NCBI GenBank assembly: GCA_947372575.1
Contig: CANBUF010000141.1
Span: 1 to 5,845 of the forward strand
DNA from: Alcaligenaceae bacterium
Lineage (GTDB): Bacteria; Pseudomonadota; Gammaproteobacteria; Burkholderiales; Burkholderiaceae
DNA: 5,845 bases
Reading direction: 5' to 3'
A program made the translations under genes and the position numbers. Each line of letters starts with the position of its first letter. The first letter of the stretch is position 1. This document shows positions 1-5,270 of this stretch, one piece after another. Below the pieces are notes generated by a model, which made no database searches, had not been told where the DNA came from, and saw nothing but the letters and a program-made list of their open reading frames with translations.

Positions 1-254
1 CATCCGTCATGGCGGTCGCCGTCGTAGCCAAGCCCCATCCTAAATGGGGCGAGACTCCTTGTGCCTTTATTGAGCTCAAGCCCGGCTTTGAAATCACCGC
101 CGCAGAGCTGATCAAGCACTGTAAGGAGCATTTGCCAGGCTTTAAAGTGCCCGGTGCGATTGAATTCGGTGATCTGCCTAAAACCTCAACCGGCAAGATT
201 CAGAAATTCGAATTGCGTAAACGCTCAGGGGCGGTGGACGCAATTAATGTTTAA
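1..254 (+). CDS. Acyl-CoA synthetase (AMP-forming), C-terminal end, partial
   Basis: This is the last part of an AMP-dependent acyl-CoA synthetase, which activates a carboxylic acid to acyl-AMP and then to acyl-CoA in the cytoplasm. The frame is open from base 3, and the Met at 9 is internal: residues before it (Ser-Val) continue the usual 'HPxVxxVAVVAKPHPKWGE' stretch of the C-terminal lid domain. Visible hallmarks are KPHPKWGETPCAFIELK and the A10 motif LPKTSTGKIQK, whose Gly-Lys carries the catalytic lysine (codon 195-197). About 84 residues of a protein normally near 540 are present. The wording resembles the AlkK/DmdB group (medium-chain fatty acid or methylmercaptopropionate CoA ligases), but the substrate cannot be read from the lid domain. 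The gene ends with TAA, 77 bases before the polysaccharide genes, and has no obvious functional link to them. Family call is firm; substrate is unknown. Confidence 0.93.
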   Translation, partial: SVMAVAVVAKPHPKWGETPCAFIELKPGFEITAAELIKHCKEHLPGFKVPGAIEFGDLPKTSTGKIQKFELRKRSGAVDAINV

Positions 255-331
255 AAAACACGTAATCCCTCAAATCCTACTCAATCAGACGGGTAAAATG
301 CTCGAATTGATCTAAAGAGCGAATCCACAGC

Positions 332-1435
332 ATGGCCTATGTATTAGGCGCGTTTATCGTGTCGTTAGTCGTGACGCTGCTCCTGGTTCGGTATCGCCGA
401 CTCCATGTGCAGCACACTGGCGACACCGATTTCAAGGGCGTCCAAAAATTTCATGCACGCTCCGTCCCCCGGGTCGGCGGTATTTCGCTTGTCCTGGCCA
501 TGATCGTGCCCTGTGTCATTGCGAGCTTTCGCGATCCTGAGATCGTGGGTGCTCTGACCTTGCTGATTGTGGCGAGCTTGCCGGTGTTTATCGGCGGTCT
601 GGTCGAAGACATCTCTAAAAAAGTCCGTGCCCGTGTCCGCCTGAGCCTGGCCCTCTGTAGCGGTGCGCTGGCTTATTACTGGCTAGGGGCGGCCATCACG
701 CGGCTCGATATCGTCGGGTTGGACTGGATATTGCAGTTTGGCGCGGTGTCCTTTCTGATCTCAATATTCGCCATGGCGGGTGCCGCCAACGCCATCAATA
801 TTATCGATGGCTATAACGGCCTGGCGTCAGTCGTTTCGGCCATGATCCTGGCAGGCCTGGCGTATGTCTCCTTTTACCTGGGCGATCGACTGCTCCTGGT
901 CGCCGCAGTCGGCATGCTGGGCGCGATCGGTGGATTCCTGATCTGGAACTATCCCCGGGGGTTGATATTTCTGGGGGACGGCGGGGCGTACTTTATTGGT
1001 TTTATGATCGGCACCCTTTCCGTGCTGATGCTGGCGCGACACCCGCAGGTCTCCGCCTGGTTTCCGCTGCTCTTATGTATTTACCCGGTATTTGAGACCC
1101 TGTTCTCTATTTACCGTAAAAAACTCGTGCGCGGCAAATCCCCTGGTGCGCCCGATGGCGTCCATCTGCATATGCTGGTGTACAAGCGCATGGTCCGCTG
1201 GGCTGTCGGCTCCAGCGAGGCACGCCTGATCACTCAGCGCAATGCCATGACCTCGCCCTATTTGTGGGTCTTGTCTTCCATGGGGACGATTCCAGCGGTC
1301 CTGTTCTGGCAAAACCAGTGGGTCCTGATGGCCTTTGTGGTGTTGTTCTCCGTGAGTTACGTCGAGCTTTACCGACGCCTGGTGCTGTTTCACATGCCAC
1401 GCTGGTTGGTCCTCCAAAAAAAGCGACGCCGCTAA
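332..1435 (+). CDS. Polyprenyl-phosphate sugar-1-phosphate transferase (WecA/WbpL-type, MraY superfamily)
   Basis: This 367-residue integral inner-membrane enzyme probably transfers a HexNAc-1-phosphate from a UDP-sugar to undecaprenyl phosphate, the first step of O-antigen or related glycan synthesis. Family motifs appear in order: RSVPRVGG (43-50), the acidic pair as Val-Glu-Asp (91-93) where MraY and WecA have Asp-Asp, NAINIIDGYNGL (153-164) with the nucleophile-region Asp159, FLGDGGAYFIGF (213-224), and the cytoplasmic HLH motif (278-280) in DGVHLHMLVYKR. Roughly ten hydrophobic spans are visible, and the protein ends in a basic LQKKRRR tail. The start ATG is preceded by a modest AAAGAG (314-319) at a rather long spacing of 12 bases; the hydrophobic N-terminus fits this start. 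A glycosyltransferase gene follows after 2 bases, so the two are probably co-transcribed and translationally coupled. UDP-GlcNAc versus UDP-QuiNAc or UDP-FucNAc cannot be decided. Confidence 0.92.
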   Translation: MAYVLGAFIVSLVVTLLLVRYRRLHVQHTGDTDFKGVQKFHARSVPRVGGISLVLAMIVPCVIASFRDPEIVGALTLLIVASLPVFIGGLVEDISKKVRARVRLSLALCSGALAYYWLGAAITRLDIVGLDWILQFGAVSFLISIFAMAGAANAINIIDGYNGLASVVSAMILAGLAYVSFYLGDRLLLVAAVGMLGAIGGFLIWNYPRGLIFLGDGGAYFIGFMIGTLSVLMLARHPQVSAWFPLLLCIYPVFETLFSIYRKKLVRGKSPGAPDGVHLHMLVYKRMVRWAVGSSEARLITQRNAMTSPYLWVLSSMGTIPAVLFWQNQWVLMAFVVLFSVSYVELYRRLVLFHMPRWLVLQKKRRR

Positions 1436-1437
1436 TC

Positions 1438-2565
1438 ATGCGCGTGCTCCATGTACTTAAGACCTTTTTCCCTGACACCTATGGTGGCATCGAGCAGGTG
1501 GTGCACACGCTCGCGAGCCACACACAGCCACTCGGCGTCGAAAATAGAGTGTTAGTACTCACTCCGGGTGAGCCGCGCCGTGGTATTGAACCCGCCGGTT
1601 ACGAAGTCATCCGGTACAAGCGCGATCTGTATGTCGCCTCGACGGGATTCTCAATCAGCTTGCTTAAAAATTTTCGCAAAGAAGCCGCCTGGGCAGATGT
1701 CATGCACATGCATTTCCCCTGGCCCTACGCGGACCTTTGTTACCTGCTCAATGGGATTAAAAAGCCCAGCCTCATTAGTTACCACTCCGATGTGGTGAAT
1801 CAGGTCCAGCTCAATAAGCTCTACGCCCCTTTGCGTAATCGCTATCTGGACAAAATGAGCAGGATCTATGCAGCCTCACCCGGCATCATGCAATCGAGCC
1901 CAGTGCTGCAAAAGTTTAAAGACAAGACCCGCCTGATTACCTACGGGATTGAGCATTTTGCACAACTCCCTGCTGATGCACCGGTTGTGAAAGCCTGGCA
2001 GTCTAAATTTGGATCGAGGTTCTTTTTATTCCTGGGAGCCTTGCGTTATTACAAAGGGTTGCACGTCCTGCTAGAGTCACTGAAAGGCCGCGATTACCCG
2101 ACGGTCATCGTTGGGCGAGGTGACCAGCATGATGCGCTCCAGACCCAGGCCAGGCAATTAGGGCTGACCAATCTGCATTTTGTACCCGAAGTCAGCAACG
2201 AAGAAAAGCGCAGCCTGATGCGTGCAGCCTATGGATTTGTATTCCCCTCACATATGCCGTCCGAGGCTTTTGGGATTGTGCTGGCTGAGGCGGCTCAGCA
2301 AGGCTTGCCGATGATTACCTGTGAGATCGGCACGGGTACGAGCTACGTCAACCTAGATGACGTCACAGGTCTGGTTGTGCCACCCTCCGACGCAGAGCAA
2401 TTTGGTTTGGCGCTGGATATGTTCTGGGAGCGCCCAGAGCAGGTCGCGATCTGGGGACAGCAAGCACTCTCACGGTATGAAGAAAACTTCAAAGCCGAGA
2501 CCATGGCCGAGCGGTATATGGGCGCGTATCAGGAGTTGCTGGGGCAGGCTACGGCAGACAATTAG
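1438..2565 (+). CDS. GT4-family glycosyltransferase (GT-B fold), WbpZ-like
   Basis: This is a 375-residue retaining glycosyltransferase of family GT4, likely acting at the cytoplasmic face on an undecaprenyl-linked glycan. The N-terminal Rossmann domain opens with MRVLHVLKTFFPDTYGGIEQ, including the glycine-rich acceptor loop GGIEQ (16-20). The C-terminal domain has FLGALRYYKGLHVLLES (198-214), the donor-site E-x7-E motif (Glu276 and Glu284 in SEAFGIVLAE) and DDVTGLVVPPSD (307-318). The frame is open further upstream to an ATG at 1264, but that stretch lies inside the membrane transferase gene and lacks family similarity; the ATG at 1438 gives the canonical N-terminus and lies 2 bases after the preceding stop. 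No clear Shine-Dalgarno is present, which fits coupling to the gene before. The N-terminus recalls WbpZ-type D-rhamnosyl- or mannosyltransferases of common-antigen LPS; donor and linkage are inferred only. The gene ends with TAG, followed by 60 non-coding bases. Confidence 0.9.
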   Translation: MRVLHVLKTFFPDTYGGIEQVVHTLASHTQPLGVENRVLVLTPGEPRRGIEPAGYEVIRYKRDLYVASTGFSISLLKNFRKEAAWADVMHMHFPWPYADLCYLLNGIKKPSLISYHSDVVNQVQLNKLYAPLRNRYLDKMSRIYAASPGIMQSSPVLQKFKDKTRLITYGIEHFAQLPADAPVVKAWQSKFGSRFFLFLGALRYYKGLHVLLESLKGRDYPTVIVGRGDQHDALQTQARQLGLTNLHFVPEVSNEEKRSLMRAAYGFVFPSHMPSEAFGIVLAEAAQQGLPMITCEIGTGTSYVNLDDVTGLVVPPSDAEQFGLALDMFWERPEQVAIWGQQALSRYEENFKAETMAERYMGAYQELLGQATADN

Positions 2566-2590
2566 TTACAAAATAAACGAGACACACGGA

Positions 2591-2619
2591 TTGAATCTGG
2601 GCTGACCACTATTTAAAAT
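2591..2619 (+). promoter_or_regulatory. Putative sigma-70 promoter, possibly giving a leaderless mRNA
   Basis: TTGAAT (2591-2596) and TAAAAT (2614-2619) are separated by exactly 17 bases. The second hexamer differs from the -10 consensus by one base and the first keeps TTGA of the -35. A start of transcription about 7 bases after the -10 would fall at or next to the ATG at 2626, so the transcript would have almost no leader. That fits the absence of a Shine-Dalgarno before this ATG. Prediction from sequence only. Confidence 0.45.
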
Positions 2620-2625
2620 AACCAC

Positions 2626-2859
2626 ATGGAAACCCGTATTACTCGCTTAGAAGCAATCATCCCAACCTTGGCCACTCGCGAGGATCTCGCCCACTTAGAA
2701 GGGCGTATGAACAGTGCAATCCAAAAAGTCGAGACAACTCTACACAAAGAGCTCACGAATCAAACTTGGCTGATCGTTAAATGGATGTCAGGTTTGCTCG
2801 TAACACTGTTACCAAGCCTGTTTGCAGCAGTTTTTTACTTGGCTCGATACACTCACTGA
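2626..2859 (+). CDS. Small protein with coiled-coil-like N-terminus and C-terminal membrane segment, unknown function
   Basis: I do not recognise a named family with certainty. The 77-residue product starts METRITRLEAIIPTLATREDLAHLEGRMN, a wording common in small uncharacterised proteobacterial proteins. Residues 1-45 are charged with hydrophobic residues spaced in a helical, coiled-coil-like way (Ile5, Leu8, Ile11, Leu15, Leu21, Leu24). Residues 47-73 (TWLIVKWMSGLLVTLLPSLFAAVFYLA) form one hydrophobic span ending in RYTH, so the protein should be a tail-anchored or single-pass inner-membrane protein, possibly self-associating. No Shine-Dalgarno precedes the ATG, but a promoter candidate ends 6 bases before it. 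An internal ATG at 2707 has AGAAGGG just upstream (2697-2703) and would give about 50 residues, an alternative start that loses most of the helix. It lies 132 bases before the toxin-antitoxin pair; whether it is part of that module is unknown. It looks coding from its ordered sequence layout and codon use. Confidence 0.65.
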   Translation: METRITRLEAIIPTLATREDLAHLEGRMNSAIQKVETTLHKELTNQTWLIVKWMSGLLVTLLPSLFAAVFYLARYTH

Positions 2860-2882
2860 AGGCTTAGGTGCGGGGTTGAGTG

Positions 2883-2956
2883 GTTAGAGATTTCAGATTA
2901 ACTCGCTTGGAACTTTGCCAGTGGTAGCGCTATAAATGGTATATAAAATCTCTAAC
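2883..2956. repeat. Perfect 11-bp inverted repeat, pair A, before the antitoxin gene
   Basis: GTTAGAGATTT (2883-2893) is the exact reverse complement of AAATCTCTAAC (2946-2956), with 52 bases between the arms. The arms flank the candidate promoter hexamers before the antitoxin gene. Xre-type antitoxins repress their own promoters by binding inverted repeats, so these are candidate operator half-sites, or arms of an RNA hairpin if transcription comes from upstream. Confidence 0.6.
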
Positions 2957-2966
2957 AGTCTATAAT
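2907..2966 (+). promoter_or_regulatory. Promoter region of the toxin-antitoxin operon
   Basis: Two readings compete. TTGGAA (2907-2912) and TATAAA (2931-2936) are 18 bases apart, a fair sigma-70 promoter. A perfect -10 hexamer TATAAT lies at 2961-2966, closer to the gene, but has only a poor -35 (around 2938-2943). The whole stretch from 2930 to 2985 is strikingly AT-rich compared with the flanking genes, as expected for a promoter-operator. The exact start point cannot be decided from sequence. Confidence 0.45.
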
Positions 2967-2967
2967 A

Positions 2968-2983
2968 AGATAATTAATAATCT
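2968..2983. promoter_or_regulatory. Near-palindromic operator candidate for Xre autorepression
   Basis: AGATAATTAATAATCT (2968-2983) reads almost the same on both strands: AGAT and ATCT at the ends and ATTAAT in the centre match, and only one base pair of positions (2972 with 2979) fails. It sits directly after the TATAAT at 2961 and before the antitoxin ATG, a usual place for an operator of a self-repressing antitoxin. AT-rich sequence makes chance palindromes easier, so this is a candidate only. Confidence 0.4.
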
Positions 2984-2991
2984 GAAACTGG

Positions 2992-3579
2992 ATGTTTATT
3001 GTGGATAAGCAAAAGTCCGTACCCCAGACAAAAAGACGCGTCGCCAAGCCTGTAGAGGCTCTCGTTCAACCGGCTGTAAAAGCTTTTACAAGACGACTTT
3101 CGTTGGCGGGTCAAAACACTCTTGGCCAGCCCGTGCCAACTAAAAATGCAAAAAACATTATTGTTTCAACTGAATTTAGCGGCCGTAGTTATGATTTCTT
3201 TGCAGGTGATACCTCGACGATTATGCGCAATATGCGAGGCGGTACGCCTGCGCGGATTCTTCCACAAGTCGCGCATAGGCTGGGCGTGACACAGGAAAGT
3301 CTACTGGACTATCTGAGACTTCCTAAGAGTACGATCAAGGCGCGTATCAGTAAAGGTCAGCCCCTGGCCAGTGTTGAACAAGATCGACTGTATCGTGTCA
3401 ATCGTGTGCTGAATCGTTCGATTGAGGTTCTTGAAGATGAGCTCGCCGCAAAAGAATGGATCAAATGCAAAAACCGTTCTTTGGGTGGTGAGGCTCCACT
3501 CTCCATTCTGGACACTGAGGCTGGTTATGAACTAGTGCTCGATACCTTGAGTCGTATTGAGTATGGCGTGATTTCCTGA
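2992..3579 (+). CDS. xre: Xre/ParS-type antitoxin with DUF2384 domain (Xre-RES toxin-antitoxin)
   Basis: This 195-residue cytoplasmic protein is the antitoxin of the adjacent RES toxin: it binds and blocks the toxin's active site and is expected to repress the operon. Residues about 67-132 match the Xre-like helix-turn-helix part, with GGTPARILPQVAHRLGVTQESLLDYLRLPKSTIKARISKGQPLASVEQDRLYRV. Residues about 138-195 match the MbcA/ParS/Xre toxin-binding domain: AKEWIKCKNRSLGGEAPLSILDTEAGYELVLDTLSRIEYGVIS, with LGGxxPLxxLDTxxG and the C-terminal RIEYGVIS typical of the family. Relatives are usually near 150 residues; here about 60 extra N-terminal residues are strongly basic (11 Lys/Arg against 2 acidic in the first 57). 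The ATG has no Shine-Dalgarno; a GTG at 3001 with GGA at 2990-2992 is an alternative start that removes three residues. Its stop overlaps the toxin start as TGATG. Functional pairing is from family knowledge; domain match is strong. Confidence 0.92.
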   Translation: MFIVDKQKSVPQTKRRVAKPVEALVQPAVKAFTRRLSLAGQNTLGQPVPTKNAKNIIVSTEFSGRSYDFFAGDTSTIMRNMRGGTPARILPQVAHRLGVTQESLLDYLRLPKSTIKARISKGQPLASVEQDRLYRVNRVLNRSIEVLEDELAAKEWIKCKNRSLGGEAPLSILDTEAGYELVLDTLSRIEYGVIS

Positions 3580-4061
3580 TGCGAGTTCCTCCCGTGATAT
3601 TGTGGCGAATCGCCAAACACACACCGATGTACCCTGCCGATGACTTGTCTGGTGGGGGAGCAAAGATGGCTGGTGGGCGATGGAACAGCAAAGACCAAGC
3701 TGTTGTTTACACGTCCGAGTCTATTGCGCTTGCGACACTGGAGACACTCGCACATCTTGGCGATCGTGTTGCCATCCGCAATGCCTTTCTTGTTAGAGTA
3801 GAAGTGCCCGCTGCGGTCTGGGCTGAGCGCGAAACTGTGCCAGTTGCTGCGTTAGACCCAACCTGGGTTGCAGAGCCTGCAGGATTAACCACAATAAAAT
3901 TTGGTGATGCATGGCTGCAATCTCTGCGATCGCCACTGATTGAGGTCCCGTCCGTAATCGTGCCAGAAGAGAAAAACATACTCATCAATCCTGCGCATAC
4001 GATGTCACGTAAGATCAGGGCTTCCGTGTCTCGTCAATATATGTACGATCCAAGGCTTTAA
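3579..4061 (+). CDS. res: RES-domain toxin (NAD+-depleting), Xre-RES toxin-antitoxin
   Basis: This 160-residue cytoplasmic toxin has a complete RES domain. Studied members (Res of Pseudomonas putida, MbcT of Mycobacterium) destroy NAD+, by hydrolysis or phosphorolysis, which stops growth or kills. Family landmarks are ILWRIAKHTP (7-16), GGRWNSK with Arg34 (32-38), VYTSESIALATLETLAH with Tyr44 and Glu55 (43-59), PSVIVPEEKNILINPAH with Ser125 and Asn137 (124-140). These include the Arg, Glu and Ser that name the domain, so the toxin looks intact. Position 39 is Asp where relatives, as I recall them, mostly have Gly. The ATG overlaps the antitoxin stop by one base with no good Shine-Dalgarno, so translation probably depends on termination of the antitoxin, keeping toxin below antitoxin. 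It ends with TAA only 27 bases from the end of the convergent glycosyltransferase gene, with no clear terminator between. Confidence 0.93.
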   Translation: MRVPPVILWRIAKHTPMYPADDLSGGGAKMAGGRWNSKDQAVVYTSESIALATLETLAHLGDRVAIRNAFLVRVEVPAAVWAERETVPVAALDPTWVAEPAGLTTIKFGDAWLQSLRSPLIEVPSVIVPEEKNILINPAHTMSRKIRASVSRQYMYDPRL

Positions 4062-4088
4062 CTTCGCATCTAACAAAAGCGATCAGGC

Positions 4089-5270
4089 TTACACCATCCG
4101 CTGATACACCTTCAACGTCGCATCAGCACAAGCCTGCCAGGTAAATTCCCGCGCACGTGCGAGGCCTCGACGCTTAAGTTCTTGCGTCAATTCCTGATCC
4201 TCCAGCACGCGTTGCATGCCCTTGGCGATCTGATCGATATCCATTGGATCAACCGATATTGCCGCATCGCCTGCGACCTCAGGTAAAGACGTTGTGTTGG
4301 AGGTAATCACAGGCACGCTTGCCGCAAACGCCTCGAGCACAGGTAAGCCAAAGCCCTCACCTAACGATGGGAACACCAACGCACTCGCGAGTTTAAGCAC
4401 AGGTAGCAAGTCCGCATCAGGCACGTGTTGCAGCCACCTCACCGCACCGCTGGCGGTGTCTTCGTCAATCAGTCGCATGACTGCTTCGCATTTCCAGCCA
4501 GCACGGCCGATGATGATGAGCGGCGTGCGCAATCTCTCGGCTGGACTTAAGGCGCGATGCGCGTTGATCGTGCCCTCAACGTTTTTGCGAGGCTGCAGCG
4601 TGCCAACCGATACAAAAAAAGTTTCGGGTAATTGATACTGCGCACGCACACGATCCGTCTCCAGAGGTGCAACATCACGGAACCAGCGCTCGTCGACGCC
4701 GAGCGGTATCACCGTGATTTTGTCGAGTGCAATGCCGACCCATTTGGATAATTCAATTTTTGAATAATCCGAAATCGTAATGACTTCATCAGCCCAGTTC
4801 TCGGCACGCTTCATGAGCATGTTTTTAATCTTGCGGAACTCAGGGCGCAACCAGTGTGGATGCGAAAGCGGAATGGCATCCATGATCGTCGCGAGCATTG
4901 GCACAGATTTACATTTAGGAATGTAGTGATCAGTAGCGTGGATCAGATCGACTTGGCTGGAGAGCATCCGGATACCGGGGAAATTCACTCCCGTTGCCAC
5001 AGAGACTGCCGTATTGACGGAATAACGACCGAGCTGAATCCCAGGTTTGATCTGCTGTGCAATGGCCTTGGTAGTGGCTGGATCATTGCCTCCGATCCGT
5101 GAGCCCAGATCCCCAGGCACTGCACAGCCAAAAGCAAATGGTACTAACTGAAGCGCGGCATCACTAGCCGCCATGCGCCAGAGCATCTCGCGCGTGTAAT
5201 TGCCGATGCCGTCCAGTCCGCCGCCGGTTAACCCTTTACACAGGGCAGAGACGCCAAAGCCGACCCGCAT
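4089..5270 (-). CDS. GT4-family glycosyltransferase, mannosyl/rhamnosyltransferase-like (WbpY/WbaZ/MtfB-type)
   Basis: This 393-residue cytoplasmic or peripheral-membrane GT-B enzyme probably adds a mannose- or rhamnose-type sugar to the lipid-linked glycan. The N-terminal domain has MRVGFGVSALCKGLTGGGLDGIGNYT (1-26), a glycine-rich acceptor loop, and LIHATDHYIP (109-118). The donor domain has FVSVGTLQPRKNVEGTI (219-235), where GTLxPRKN is typical of the MtfB/WbaZ-like GT4 group, then FPSLGEGFGLPVLEAFA (300-316) with the E-x7-E pair Glu305 and Glu313, and SNTTSLPEVAGDAA (324-337). The start is well supported: AAGGGA (complement of 5277-5282) lies 6 bases before the ATG, and the ATG overlaps the stop of the preceding gene by one base (TAATG). 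It is thus co-transcribed and coupled with the SDR enzyme upstream. Donor and linkage cannot be read directly; GDP-linked sugar is inferred from the family and neighbour. Confidence 0.91.
   Translation of the reverse strand: MRVGFGVSALCKGLTGGGLDGIGNYTREMLWRMAASDAALQLVPFAFGCAVPGDLGSRIGGNDPATTKAIAQQIKPGIQLGRYSVNTAVSVATGVNFPGIRMLSSQVDLIHATDHYIPKCKSVPMLATIMDAIPLSHPHWLRPEFRKIKNMLMKRAENWADEVITISDYSKIELSKWVGIALDKITVIPLGVDERWFRDVAPLETDRVRAQYQLPETFFVSVGTLQPRKNVEGTINAHRALSPAERLRTPLIIIGRAGWKCEAVMRLIDEDTASGAVRWLQHVPDADLLPVLKLASALVFPSLGEGFGLPVLEAFAASVPVITSNTTSLPEVAGDAAISVDPMDIDQIAKGMQRVLEDQELTQELKRRGLARAREFTWQACADATLKVYQRMV

Larger units (their letters stand above)
2891..2987. repeat. Perfect 10-bp inverted repeat, pair B, crossing pair A
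   Basis: TTTCAGATTA (2891-2900) is the exact reverse complement of TAATCTGAAA (2978-2987), with 77 bases between. Its left arm shares TTT (2891-2893) with the left arm of the 11-bp pair and directly continues it, while the right arms are separate. The two pairings cross and so cannot both form in one hairpin. The right arm ends 4 bases before the antitoxin ATG, where bound protein or a folded RNA could affect start of translation. Confidence 0.55.

Noticed and set aside
1073..1417. Open frame of 114 codons on the - strand inside the membrane transferase gene
   Set aside because: It is antisense to a strongly supported gene and its translation is low-complexity, rich in His, Gln and Asp, as expected for a shadow frame.
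1264..1437. Upstream in-frame extension of the first GT4 gene to an ATG at 1264
   Set aside because: The added 58 residues lie inside the membrane transferase gene, do not resemble any GT4 N-terminus, and the ATG at 1438 gives the canonical MRVLHV start 2 bases after the previous stop.
2594..2984. Word AATCTG shared by 2594-2599 and 2979-2984 as a common operator for the small gene and the toxin-antitoxin operon
   Set aside because: A six-base match does not extend on either side beyond one base and is expected by chance over this distance.
3707..3988. Open frame of 93 codons on the - strand inside the RES toxin gene
   Set aside because: The translation is Ser/Thr/Ala-rich without motifs and lies fully antisense to an intact RES domain.
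2566..4088. Target-site duplication or attachment sites flanking the toxin-antitoxin island
   Set aside because: Only weak similarity is visible (ACAAAA near 2568 and near 4072), too short to mean anything, and no transposase or integrase gene is present.
4077..4090. Small hairpin AAGC/GCTT between the convergent genes as a terminator
   Set aside because: The stem is only four base pairs with no T-run on either strand; it cannot be supported as a terminator.
4336..4405. Direct repeat AGCACAGGTA at 4336-4345 and 4396-4405
   Set aside because: The copies are 60 bases apart in the same frame and encode the Leu-Pro-Val-Leu stretch that occurs twice in the glycosyltransferase, so protein sequence explains them.
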